The translations under genes were made by a program, and so were the position numbers. Under the pieces are notes generated by a model. It ran no database searches, was not told where the DNA came from, and saw only the letters and a list, made by a program, of their open reading frames with translations. This document shows, in pieces, positions 1 to 5,299 of a stretch of DNA of 5,299 nucleotides; position 1 is the first letter of the stretch, and each line of letters begins with the position of its first letter. Location of the stretch: NCBI GenBank assembly GCA_934667465.1, contig CAKUMG010000501.1:1-5299 (forward strand). Direction: 5' to 3'. The DNA comes from an uncultured Actinoplanes sp. (GTDB lineage: Bacteria; Actinomycetota; Actinomycetes; Mycobacteriales; Micromonosporaceae).

Positions 1-1082
1 TCGGCGTCGCGGGCGGCACCACGCTGGTCGTCCTCGCCTACCCGCTGAGCGTGCAGTTCTTCGGGCCGCAGAGCTACCACGGCCTGCCCGAGTTCGTCCG
101 TTACTTCGGCGCGGACCTGGCGTCCTTCACCGCGTATGCCCAGCGGTCCATCGCCGGCAACAGCGTCACCGCGGGCCGCCTCGCGCAGAACCCCGCCGAG
201 GAGAACGCGTTCTTCGGCTGGGGCCTGGTGATCCTCTTCCTCGGCCTCGTCGTGTGGATGCGCCACCGGGCCTCGGTCCTGACGCTCGCCGGCATCGCGC
301 TCTTCTTCGGCGCCATGTCGCTCGGGCCGACGATCCGGGTCAACGGCACGGACACCGGCATCGCCGGACCCTGGGACCTGCTGCACAGCGTCCCGATCCT
401 GAACTCCGCGGTGCCGACCCGCTGGGCCATGGCGGTCGCCCCGGTCGTCGCGATCCTGCTGGCGCTCGGCTGCCAGAAGGCGGCCGACCTGATGCGCGAG
501 CAGCCGGCCGCGCGCGGCCCCGTCCGGGTCGCCATGATCACCGCCGTGGCCATGGCGCTGGTGCCGCTGGTGCCGACCCCGCTGCGGACCATGCCGATGG
601 AGCCGGTGCCGGAGTTCATCACCGCGGGCACCTGGAAGCAGTACGTCGACGACGCCCACACCATGGTCACCCTGCCGCTGCCGGACAGCACCTACCCGGA
701 CCCGATGCGGTGGAGCGCCATGACCGGGCAGGATCTCCGCATCGCGAGCACCTATGCGCTGCTGCCCGGGCAGAACGCGCTGAACCCCGAGGACCGTTCC
801 GCCGTGTTCTCGCCGCCGTGGCGGCCGACCAGCGGGCTGATGACCTCGATCAAGCAGGGCAACCCGACGCCGGAGATCACCGACACCCGGCGCGAGATGA
901 CCCTCGCCGACCTGCGCTACTGGAAGGCGGGCGTCGTGGTGCTGACCCCGCAGGTGCGCGACATCGAGATGCTGCGGGCGATGTCGGAGCTGCTCGGCTT
1001 TCAGCCCACCTGGACAGGCGGCGCCTGGGTCTGGGACGTCCGCCCCCTCGTCGACAACCCCTCCGCCACCGTCAGCGGCTGA
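1..1082 (+). CDS. Polytopic membrane protein, C-terminal part (possibly GT-C glycosyltransferase-like); 5' truncated
   Basis: The open frame starts at base 3, with no stop before the window edge, and ends at the TGA at 1080-1082. This gives 359 visible residues. A GTG at base 51 lies in frame but is unlikely to be the start, because hydrophobic coding sequence (GVAGGTTLVVLAYPL) precedes it. Apart from this N-terminal hydrophobic stretch, about four membrane segments can be seen, near residues 70-86, 90-108, 141-157 and 175-191. They are followed by a soluble tail of about 165 residues, rich in Pro and Trp and ending in WVWDVRP. An NSAVPTRWAM segment precedes the third helix. The layout (helical bundle plus extracytoplasmic C-terminal domain) resembles uncharacterised actinobacterial membrane proteins often annotated as glycosyltransferase-like (GT-C/YfhO-like). 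That is recall and is not proven here, since the N-terminal half that would carry catalytic acidic residues lies outside the window. The gene converges on the FhuF-like gene. Coding status is secure; function is not. Confidence 0.85.
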   Translation, partial: GVAGGTTLVVLAYPLSVQFFGPQSYHGLPEFVRYFGADLASFTAYAQRSIAGNSVTAGRLAQNPAEENAFFGWGLVILFLGLVVWMRHRASVLTLAGIALFFGAMSLGPTIRVNGTDTGIAGPWDLLHSVPILNSAVPTRWAMAVAPVVAILLALGCQKAADLMREQPAARGPVRVAMITAVAMALVPLVPTPLRTMPMEPVPEFITAGTWKQYVDDAHTMVTLPLPDSTYPDPMRWSAMTGQDLRIASTYALLPGQNALNPEDRSAVFSPPWRPTSGLMTSIKQGNPTPEITDTRREMTLADLRYWKAGVVVLTPQVRDIEMLRAMSELLGFQPTWTGGAWVWDVRPLVDNPSATVSG

Positions 1083-1132
1083 CCCGGCCGGGCCCACGCC
1101 GACACCCCGGACGGCGCCAGCGAGCCGGGGAC

Positions 1133-1250
1133 CGCGCGAGCGGCAGGTCGGGGTCGGAGTCGTGAGCGGCGGCCCGGGTCGGGGTCGCGCGAGCGGCAGG
1201 TCGGGGTCGGAGTCGTGAGCGGCGGCCCGGGTCGGGGTCGCGCGAGCGGC
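1133..1250. repeat. 53-bp perfect tandem repeat, 2.2 copies
   Basis: Copy 1 (1133-1185) and copy 2 (1186-1238) are identical base for base. A third copy begins at 1239, matches for 12 bases (cgcgcgagcggc) and then diverges. Each 53-bp unit is itself two related halves that both start with gagcggc and carry ggtcggggtcg: a 26-base half (1138-1163) and a 27-base half (1164-1190). The array therefore looks like duplication at two levels. The plus strand has several GG/GGGG runs. The repeat is non-coding and lies between two convergent stops. Slippage or unequal crossing-over is the likely origin; any function is unknown. Confidence 0.92.
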
Positions 1251-1330
1251 GGGGCGAGGCCGGCGGCTCGGATCGCGGGCGGGCGCGCGCGGGTTTGATC
1301 TTCCGAGGTCTTGGATCACGCAGGTCGCCG

Positions 1331-1378
1331 TGCGGCCCGGGCCGTTCTGGCGCCGCCAGGCGCCTGGCCCGGGGTGCG
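1331..1378. terminator. GC-rich hairpin, candidate bidirectional terminator
   Basis: The arms cccgggcc (1336-1343) and ggcccggg (1366-1373) pair perfectly over 8 bp. Beyond one G-G mismatch, flanking bases add a few weaker pairs. A second stem, ctggc/gccag (1347-1351 with 1355-1359), can form in the loop. It lies between two convergent genes, where a shared terminator is expected. No T-tract follows on either strand, and GC-rich DNA forms such stems easily, so the call is weak. It is about 250 bases past the upstream gene's stop but only about 80 past the FhuF-like gene's stop, so it suits the latter better. Confidence 0.3.
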
Positions 1379-1458
1379 CGGTCCTCGGCGTGAGCAGCGG
1401 TCCGCACCCACCACCCCGCTACGACATCGCCTTGCAGCCCTTGATCTTGGCCGGTGAA

Positions 1459-2268
1459 TCAGCTCTGCTTGATGCAGCAGCCCATGCACACCTTGGGCTT
1501 GGGCAGCGTGAACGCCAGGCAGCAGGTCTTGCGCTGCACATCCAGCTCGCCGGTGCGGCCCGGAACCAGCTCGATCAGATCGCCCACCCCGAGCGCGCCC
1601 AGCAGCGTCTCGATCTTCTCGGTCGAGCCGCCGGGCGTCACATCGGCCGACCGCAGCACGGCGTAAGCCACCCCGGAAGCCAGCGACCCGAGCAGCGTCC
1701 GGCTCCCCAGCCGGACCCGCCGGTGGATCGCGTCGAGCATCGGCGTCAGATGCTCGTCGAGCAGCGACCGGCGCAGCTCCTCGAGCAGCGCGGCCTCGTC
1801 GGCGACCACCCGCACCTGCGGCAGCCCGCTGAGCGCGATCGGGTCGGACGGCAGCACGGCCACGGTCACCTCGGGGTGCATCCCCAGCGTGACCAGCGGG
1901 CGCGGGTCCTCGAAGTGCATCAGCGCGCTCGTGCCGGTCAGCAGTGGCACGCGGCGGGCGGAGGCCCACCCGAGCACGACCGGAAGAGCCAGCCAATAGG
2001 TGTACGCCTTCCACGCGAGCGCGGCGGCCGCATGCGGCTGTGCCTGCCAGCGGCGGCGGGAAGAATCGAGCAGTCCGTCGAGGGCGTCGCCCGCGAGGGC
2101 CACCGTCGGGATCCACCGGGACGTGTCGTGCGCCACAAGATCGGGTGCGAGGCCGGGTAGCTCGGTCGAGGTACCGAACATGGCCCGCAGCGTCGCGGTG
2201 ATGGGCGCGAGCGGCTCGTCAGCGTACGCTGTGTGATCGGAAGCTATACGGTCGAGGGCGGTCGTCAT
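1459..2268 (-). CDS. FhuF-like ferric-siderophore reductase, (2Fe-2S)-binding
   Basis: The protein has 269 residues, running from ATG at 2268 to TGA at 1461-1459. FhuF-family proteins are cytoplasmic reductases that release iron from imported ferric siderophores by reducing Fe(III), using a 2Fe-2S cluster held by an unusual C-C-x10-C-x2-C motif. That motif is here at the extreme C-terminus: C249, C250, C261 and C264, with an extra C265 just after. The central segment around AWKAYTYWLALP (about residues 85-100) also fits the family. There is no signal peptide or membrane helix. An in-frame GTG at 2367 would add 33 residues, but that extension is Arg/Gly/Ser-rich and only 18 of its 33 codons end in G or C, unlike the gene itself. 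I therefore prefer ATG 2268, although its Shine-Dalgarno (ggcgg) is weak. An iron box upstream (2378-2396) predicts derepression under iron starvation. No siderophore biosynthesis or transport gene is visible beside it. Confidence 0.9.
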   Translation of the reverse strand: MTTALDRIASDHTAYADEPLAPITATLRAMFGTSTELPGLAPDLVAHDTSRWIPTVALAGDALDGLLDSSRRRWQAQPHAAAALAWKAYTYWLALPVVLGWASARRVPLLTGTSALMHFEDPRPLVTLGMHPEVTVAVLPSDPIALSGLPQVRVVADEAALLEELRRSLLDEHLTPMLDAIHRRVRLGSRTLLGSLASGVAYAVLRSADVTPGGSTEKIETLLGALGVGDLIELVPGRTGELDVQRKTCCLAFTLPKPKVCMGCCIKQS

Positions 2269-2377
2269 CGGTGACCGCCGACCGGGCGGGCGCAGACTCG
2301 CTGCATATTCACCGAATTCACTCCATCCGCTGCCGGGCCGGGATCCACGTCGATGCCGGTAACCCACCGTACCCTTC

Positions 2378-2396
2378 TAAGGCTAGCCTAACCATG
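2378..2396 (-). promoter_or_regulatory. Iron box (DtxR/IdeR/DmdR-type operator)
   Basis: Read on the minus strand, this site is catggttaggctagcctta. It matches the 19-bp consensus ttaggttaggctaacctaa at 14 positions, with the mismatches mostly at the outer ends. Its centre is a perfect 10-bp palindrome, aggctagcct (2380-2389). Iron-loaded IdeR/DmdR regulators of Actinobacteria bind such boxes and repress siderophore and iron-reductase genes. The site lies 110 bases upstream of the FhuF-like start, which is the kind of gene expected in this regulon. It implies a 5' leader of roughly 80-100 nt if it overlaps the promoter. Control of the divergent gene from here is possible but less likely, as that start is about 190 bases away. 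Confidence 0.8.
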
Positions 2397-2474
2397 CCTC
2401 GAACGGCCGGAAATCTGGGCCCCAGACAGGTGCTTCTCGGACGAATACCCCACGCGAGGATCACCTAACGCACG

Positions 2475-2515
2475 GTTGCGACGTTGAGGGCTTCGTCAAG
2501 GCATCTGTCGGCAAC
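2475..2515. promoter_or_regulatory. Nested dyad upstream of HTH-deformylase gene, candidate operator
   Basis: The outer arms gttgcgac (2475-2482) and gtcggcaac (2507-2515) pair with one bulged base. Inside them, ttga (2484-2487) and tcaa (2496-2499) form a second dyad. The structure sits just 5' of a possible -10 hexamer (2520-2525) and about 70-110 bases before the start codon. That is where an autoregulating HTH protein could bind. The arms are short and imperfect, so chance is not excluded. Confidence 0.25.
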
Positions 2516-2569
2516 GCGCTAGTACCCCCATGCGGACACCGGAAGGCAGGAGACTGAGATTCCTGTCGC

Positions 2570-2577
2570 AAAGGGGA
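2570..2577 (+). promoter_or_regulatory. Ribosome binding site deciding the HTH-deformylase start
   Basis: The sequence aaagggga is a strong Shine-Dalgarno match. It ends 8 bases before ATG 2586 and 5 bases before the adjoining in-frame GTG 2583. The 8-base spacing and the ATG codon favour 2586. The two choices differ by only one residue. Confidence 0.75.
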
Positions 2578-2585
2578 CATCCGTG

Positions 2586-4130
2586 ATGACCACCTCGCCT
2601 GTCGAGAGGGCCGCCGACCAGTTCGTGACGGCGCTTGCGCAATGGCGGGTCGAACGCGGGATGACAAAGAAGCAACTCGCCGCCCGGATGGGCTTCGACC
2701 CTTCCTACGTCAGCCATGTCGAGGGAAGACGACACAAACCGACCGAGGACTTCGCGCGGCGCGCGGAGGCCGTCCTGGCCGCCGGTGGCCTGATCTGGCA
2801 GCGGTTCCAGGAGTACGACGAGCTACGGCACGCCCGCGGCCCGGCCGTGCACCGCGATCCTCCGGTCCCCGTGCAGTGGATGCCGCCGGGCACCGGGCTC
2901 ATCGTCGAGCAGGAGATCGCCGAGCTCACCTACACGGGCGGCGCCTACCGGTGCCGGATCCGGCGCGCGCTCTACAACGCCGGGGTCGAACCGGTCACCC
3001 GCTATCTCGTGAAGATCGCGGTCGACCGCTACCCGCACGACCCGGCCGGCTCCAACCGTCACCACCGGCAGCACCCGCTCAGCTTCGAGGAGATGGACCT
3101 GCACGCGGTCGCCGGCGAGGGCGAGGCCGGCGAGCCGATGCACTGGCGGCTCAAGCTCGACCGCGACGCCTCCAAGGAGGTGTGGCTGCTCTTCGCCAAC
3201 GATCACGGCCAGTTCCCGCTCTATCCGGGGCAGCGGACGGTGATCGACTATGCCTACACGGTGGGTGAGGAGAAGTGGGGGCAGTGGTTCCAGCGGGCCG
3301 TGCGCCTGCCGACCCGCAACCTCACGGTCCGGCTGGATTTCCCTGTCGAATTCGAGCCGCAGGTGTGGGGGGTCGAGACGTCGCTCGCGGCGGAAGTTCC
3401 AGTCCGTACGCCGCTGGAGCGGCACGACGACGCCCGGCGCGCCGTCTTCGAGTGGTCCACCGACGCGCCTCTGCTCAACGCCCGCTACCGGCTCGAATGG
3501 CGGTTCCGGGGTGAGCACCCCACGATCAACGGGCACGCAGCCGCGCCGACGAAGAAGATCAACGGCCACGACCAGCCGCGGGCCAGCGCGCGGATGCGTG
3601 GCATCGGGATCGTGCAGCGCGGCAGCGACCTGCTGCGCCAGCGGTCCCGGCACTTCCAGCTCCCCCGCGAGGAGGAGGCCGCGCGCGAGGCCGTGGCGGC
3701 GCTGCGGCTCACGCTCGAACGGCTCGAGGACGTGCACGACTTCAGCAAGGGCGTCGGGCTGGCCGCGCCGCAGATCGGGCTCACCGTCGCGGCGGCGGTG
3801 GTGCGCCCGCCGGAGCGCAACGCCGAGCCGGTGGTGCTGCTCAACGCCCGGGTCGTCGACGAGTCGGTCGAGACGGACGAGCAGTACGAGGGCTGCCTGT
3901 CGTTCTTCGACTACCGGGGGCTGGTGCCGCGGCCGCTGCGCATCGAGGTGGAACACGCCCGCTACGACGGGACCCGCGTGATCACCTCGTTCGAGCGGGC
4001 GATGGCGCGGCTGGTGAGCCACGAGATCGACCACCTGGAGGGGCGGCTCTACGTCGACCGGATGGCGCCCGACGCGACGCTGGTGCCGGTAGAGGAGTAC
4101 CGGCTGACCGGGCAGCCGTGGGCGTACTGA
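2586..4130 (+). CDS. XRE-type HTH / unknown domain / peptide deformylase fusion protein
   Basis: The protein has 514 residues. Residues about 12-67 form an XRE/Cro-type helix-turn-helix (MTKKQLAARMGFDPSYVSHVE, with the usual Glu-Gly and a K-P-T pair after it). Residues about 96-309 are a mainly beta-looking, Trp- and Arg-rich domain (VTRYLVKIAVDRYP, EVWLLFANDHGQFPLYPG, KWGQWFQRAVRLPTR, YRLEWRFRG) that I cannot assign. A polar linker (about 310-338, with INGH twice) leads to a peptide deformylase domain (about 339-514). That domain has all three family motifs: GVGLAAPQIG (389-398), EGCLS (435-439) and HEIDH (479-483). C437, H479 and H483 are the metal ligands, and E480 and Q396 are catalytic. 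Deformylases remove formyl from N-formyl-methionine of new proteins using Fe2+ or another divalent metal, and normally have about 170-220 residues, so this one has some 330 extra. No signal peptide or membrane helix is seen, so it is cytoplasmic. It is more likely an accessory deformylase or DNA-binding enzyme than the housekeeping one, whose typical fmt neighbour is absent. It ends 12 bases from the convergent globin gene. Confidence 0.92.
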   Translation: MTTSPVERAADQFVTALAQWRVERGMTKKQLAARMGFDPSYVSHVEGRRHKPTEDFARRAEAVLAAGGLIWQRFQEYDELRHARGPAVHRDPPVPVQWMPPGTGLIVEQEIAELTYTGGAYRCRIRRALYNAGVEPVTRYLVKIAVDRYPHDPAGSNRHHRQHPLSFEEMDLHAVAGEGEAGEPMHWRLKLDRDASKEVWLLFANDHGQFPLYPGQRTVIDYAYTVGEEKWGQWFQRAVRLPTRNLTVRLDFPVEFEPQVWGVETSLAAEVPVRTPLERHDDARRAVFEWSTDAPLLNARYRLEWRFRGEHPTINGHAAAPTKKINGHDQPRASARMRGIGIVQRGSDLLRQRSRHFQLPREEEAAREAVAALRLTLERLEDVHDFSKGVGLAAPQIGLTVAAAVVRPPERNAEPVVLLNARVVDESVETDEQYEGCLSFFDYRGLVPRPLRIEVEHARYDGTRVITSFERAMARLVSHEIDHLEGRLYVDRMAPDATLVPVEEYRLTGQPWAY

Positions 4131-4142
4131 TCGAGTTCAGTT

Positions 4143-5255
4143 TCAGAGCTCGGTGAAGCTGTCGTACTTGATCCGGATCGCCGGCACCTGGAGTTCGGCG
4201 AGGGTGCGCAGGGTCGCCTTGACCATGGGTCCCGAGCCCGAGACGAAGAAGTCGTGCTCGTTCCAGGGGCCGTAGCGGGCGACGACCTGGGAGATGTCGC
4301 CCTGCTCGCCGGGGAAGGCCGGGTCGTCACTGCAGGCCGGCACTACCGACAGCCACGGGTAGCGCGCGGCGAGGCGGGTGAGCTCCGGCAGCGCGTACAG
4401 GTCGTCGCGGTGCTTCGCCCCGAAGAAGACGTGCACCCAGCGCGTCCGGTTGTAGCGGGTCAGCTCCTCCAGCAGTGACTTGATCGGGGCTAGTCCGGTG
4501 CCGCCCGCCACGAACACCGCGTCCCGGGTCGAGCGCCGGTCCAGCGTCATGGAGCCCATCGGCGCCGCGATCCGCAGCATGTCGCCGACCTCCAGCCGGC
4601 GCACGAGCGCGCTCGAGACCCAGCCCGCACCGACCGCGCGGACGTGGAACTCCAGGGAGTGGTCCCGGCGCGGGGCGTTGGCCGGGGAGTAGGTGCGCCA
4701 CAGCCGGGGCTGGAACCGGGGACACTCGAGGCTGACGTACTGACCCGCCCGGAAGTCGAGCGGTTGCATCGGCATGACGGTGAACACCGCGATGTCGTGC
4801 CCGCGGCGTTCGTGCTCGATGACCTCACCGTGCCAGTACGGGGGATCGGTGTCCGCCTCCGCGCCGGCGATCATCTTCTCGGCGATCACCGCGTACGCGT
4901 CCGCCCAGGCCTGGTCGTACTCGGCGCTCCACTGCTCCCCGGCGAAGTGCCGCAGCGCCTCGATCAGCGCACCCCCGATGACCTGGTAATGCTCTGGTTC
5001 CACGTGAAACTTTCGATGATCCCGGCCGAGCGCCCGCAGGTACTCGTCGAACCGCTCCGGGTCGCCCAGCGTCTGCATGATGGTGACGAGCGCGCCGAGC
5101 AGCCGTGCCCGTTGGACGTCCATCTGCACGGGGAAGAGGTCCCGTACCCCGGGATGGGACAGGAAGATGCGGGCGTAGAAGTAGCCGGCGACCCGATCCT
5201 GGTCCTCCTCGACGAGGCTCCAGCTCTCCTTGAGCAACCGCGCGAGGTCTCCCAT
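4143..5255 (-). CDS. Flavohemoglobin-type globin/FAD/NAD(P) oxidoreductase, probable nitric oxide dioxygenase
   Basis: The protein has 370 residues, running from ATG 5255, the only start in this frame before the window edge. Residues about 1-136 are a globin domain. Its haem pocket residues line up with flavohemoglobins: Tyr B10 (Y27), Gln E7 (Q48), a Phe near the haem (F41), proximal His (H80) and the Tyr ten residues later (Y90); E133 may be the partner glutamate. Residues about 140-235 form the FAD-binding barrel, with RTYS (187-190). Residues about 245-370 bind NAD(P)H, with AGGTGLAP (250-257) and a C-terminal YDSF. Such proteins turn NO plus O2 into nitrate in the cytoplasm, using NAD(P)H electrons passed through FAD to haem. 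Compared with Hmp (396 residues) it is slightly short. The usual Cys-Gly-Pro near the end reads S-G-S-G-P-M (339-344), with no Cys. It resembles the actinobacterial branch with a Y-S-P-A-N flavin motif in place of the classic Y-S-L. The upstream leader in view is only 44 bases, with a G-rich stretch (ggtggggg) as a possible ribosome site. Confidence 0.93.
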   Translation of the reverse strand: MGDLARLLKESWSLVEEDQDRVAGYFYARIFLSHPGVRDLFPVQMDVQRARLLGALVTIMQTLGDPERFDEYLRALGRDHRKFHVEPEHYQVIGGALIEALRHFAGEQWSAEYDQAWADAYAVIAEKMIAGAEADTDPPYWHGEVIEHERRGHDIAVFTVMPMQPLDFRAGQYVSLECPRFQPRLWRTYSPANAPRRDHSLEFHVRAVGAGWVSSALVRRLEVGDMLRIAAPMGSMTLDRRSTRDAVFVAGGTGLAPIKSLLEELTRYNRTRWVHVFFGAKHRDDLYALPELTRLAARYPWLSVVPACSDDPAFPGEQGDISQVVARYGPWNEHDFFVSGSGPMVKATLRTLAELQVPAIRIKYDSFTEL

Positions 5256-5299
5256 GCCCCCACCATGGAACCGCCCTGGACAATCGATCGGACGAAAGG

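Larger units (their letters stand above)
1083..1458. other. Convergent intergenic spacer
   Basis: This 376-bp stretch separates the stops of two convergent genes, and I see no gene in it. The open frames crossing it are Arg/Pro/Ala-rich low-complexity readings of GC-rich DNA. It holds a short perfect palindrome right after the first stop (cccggccggg, 1083-1092), the 53-bp tandem repeat (1133-1250), a brief AT-richer patch (1294-1318) and a strong GC hairpin (1331-1378). The octamer ttgatctt occurs twice, at 1295-1302 and 1441-1448, which is probably chance. Confidence 0.7.
2269..2585. other. Divergent promoter region between FhuF-like gene and HTH-deformylase gene
   Basis: This spacer of about 317 bp must carry promoters for both divergent genes. 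It is clearly less GC-rich than the coding DNA, and no convincing ORF fills it. On the side of the minus-strand gene it carries the iron box. In the middle is a 6+1+6 dyad (tctggg-c-cccaga, 2414-2426). Towards the plus-strand gene is a nested dyad (2475-2515) followed by a possible -10 hexamer tagtac (2520-2525), for which I find no good -35. A second half-site resembling an iron-box arm (cacctaa, 2462-2468) lies in the middle but lacks its partner arm. Confidence 0.7.

Noticed and set aside
254..1165. 303-residue plus-strand open frame overlapping the membrane protein gene
   Set aside because: Extremely Arg/Ala/Gly/Pro/His-rich low-complexity translation running into the tandem repeat; it is out of frame with the membrane protein, whose helices are clear.
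1294..1318. AT-richer patch gggtttgatcttccgagg as a fragment of a mobile or dispersed repeat
   Set aside because: No inverted ends, no target duplication and no transposase remnants; without a genome search it cannot be told from ordinary spacer.
1316..2160. Long open frames on both strands (1330-2160 plus, 1316-2116 minus) over the FhuF-like gene
   Set aside because: Both are shadow frames; only the frame ending at 1459 carries the C-C-x10-C-x2-C motif and a family-like length.
2456..2470. Possible second iron box around cacctaa in the divergent spacer
   Set aside because: Only one arm resembles the consensus; the other half (ccccacgcg) does not match, so it is a half-site that can occur by chance.
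2823..4034. 403-residue open frame on the minus strand inside the deformylase fusion gene
   Set aside because: It is a mirror of the high-GC codon bias of the real gene; it is Arg/His/Val/Pro-rich with no domain I recognise, while the plus strand has three exact deformylase motifs over the same bases.
4127..4161. Small stems at the tail-to-tail junction (ctga/tcag and cagttt/aagctg)
   Set aside because: Stems of 4-6 bp with a wobble pair and a 12-base loop, and no T-tract, are too weak to call a terminator.

Overview
The window is very GC-rich, with codons ending mostly in G or C, good Shine-Dalgarno sites and polypeptides typical of high-GC Actinobacteria. The style of the first and third proteins recalls Streptomyces/Micromonosporaceae relatives (Actinoplanes, Micromonospora). 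That placement is made from memory of protein families, not from a search.

Layout, left to right: (1) bases 1-1082, plus strand: the 3' part of a gene for a multi-pass membrane protein with a C-terminal soluble domain, cut by the window edge. (2) 1083-1458: a convergent spacer with a perfect 53-bp tandem repeat and a GC-rich hairpin. (3) 1459-2268, minus strand: a FhuF-like ferric-siderophore reductase with the diagnostic C-C-x10-C-x2-C iron-sulfur motif at its C-terminus. (4) 2269-2585: a divergent regulatory spacer. It holds a recognisable DtxR/IdeR/DmdR-type iron box upstream of the reductase gene, and dyads nearer the next gene. (5) 2586-4130, plus strand: a 514-residue composite protein made of an XRE-type helix-turn-helix, a roughly 215-residue domain I cannot name, and a complete peptide deformylase catalytic domain. 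(6) 4143-5255, minus strand: a flavohemoglobin-type globin/FAD/NAD(P) oxidoreductase, meeting gene 5 tail to tail with only 12 bases between the stops.

Three of the four genes encode proteins whose chemistry involves iron: an iron-sulfur siderophore reductase under a likely iron-box, a deformylase (a family that usually uses Fe2+ in the cell), and a haem globin that probably detoxifies nitric oxide. They are not in one operon, so a shared iron/redox theme is only an inference. The most unusual item is the HTH-unknown domain-deformylase fusion. It is intact in every deformylase motif and sits behind its own divergent promoter region, as an autoregulated DNA-binding enzyme might.
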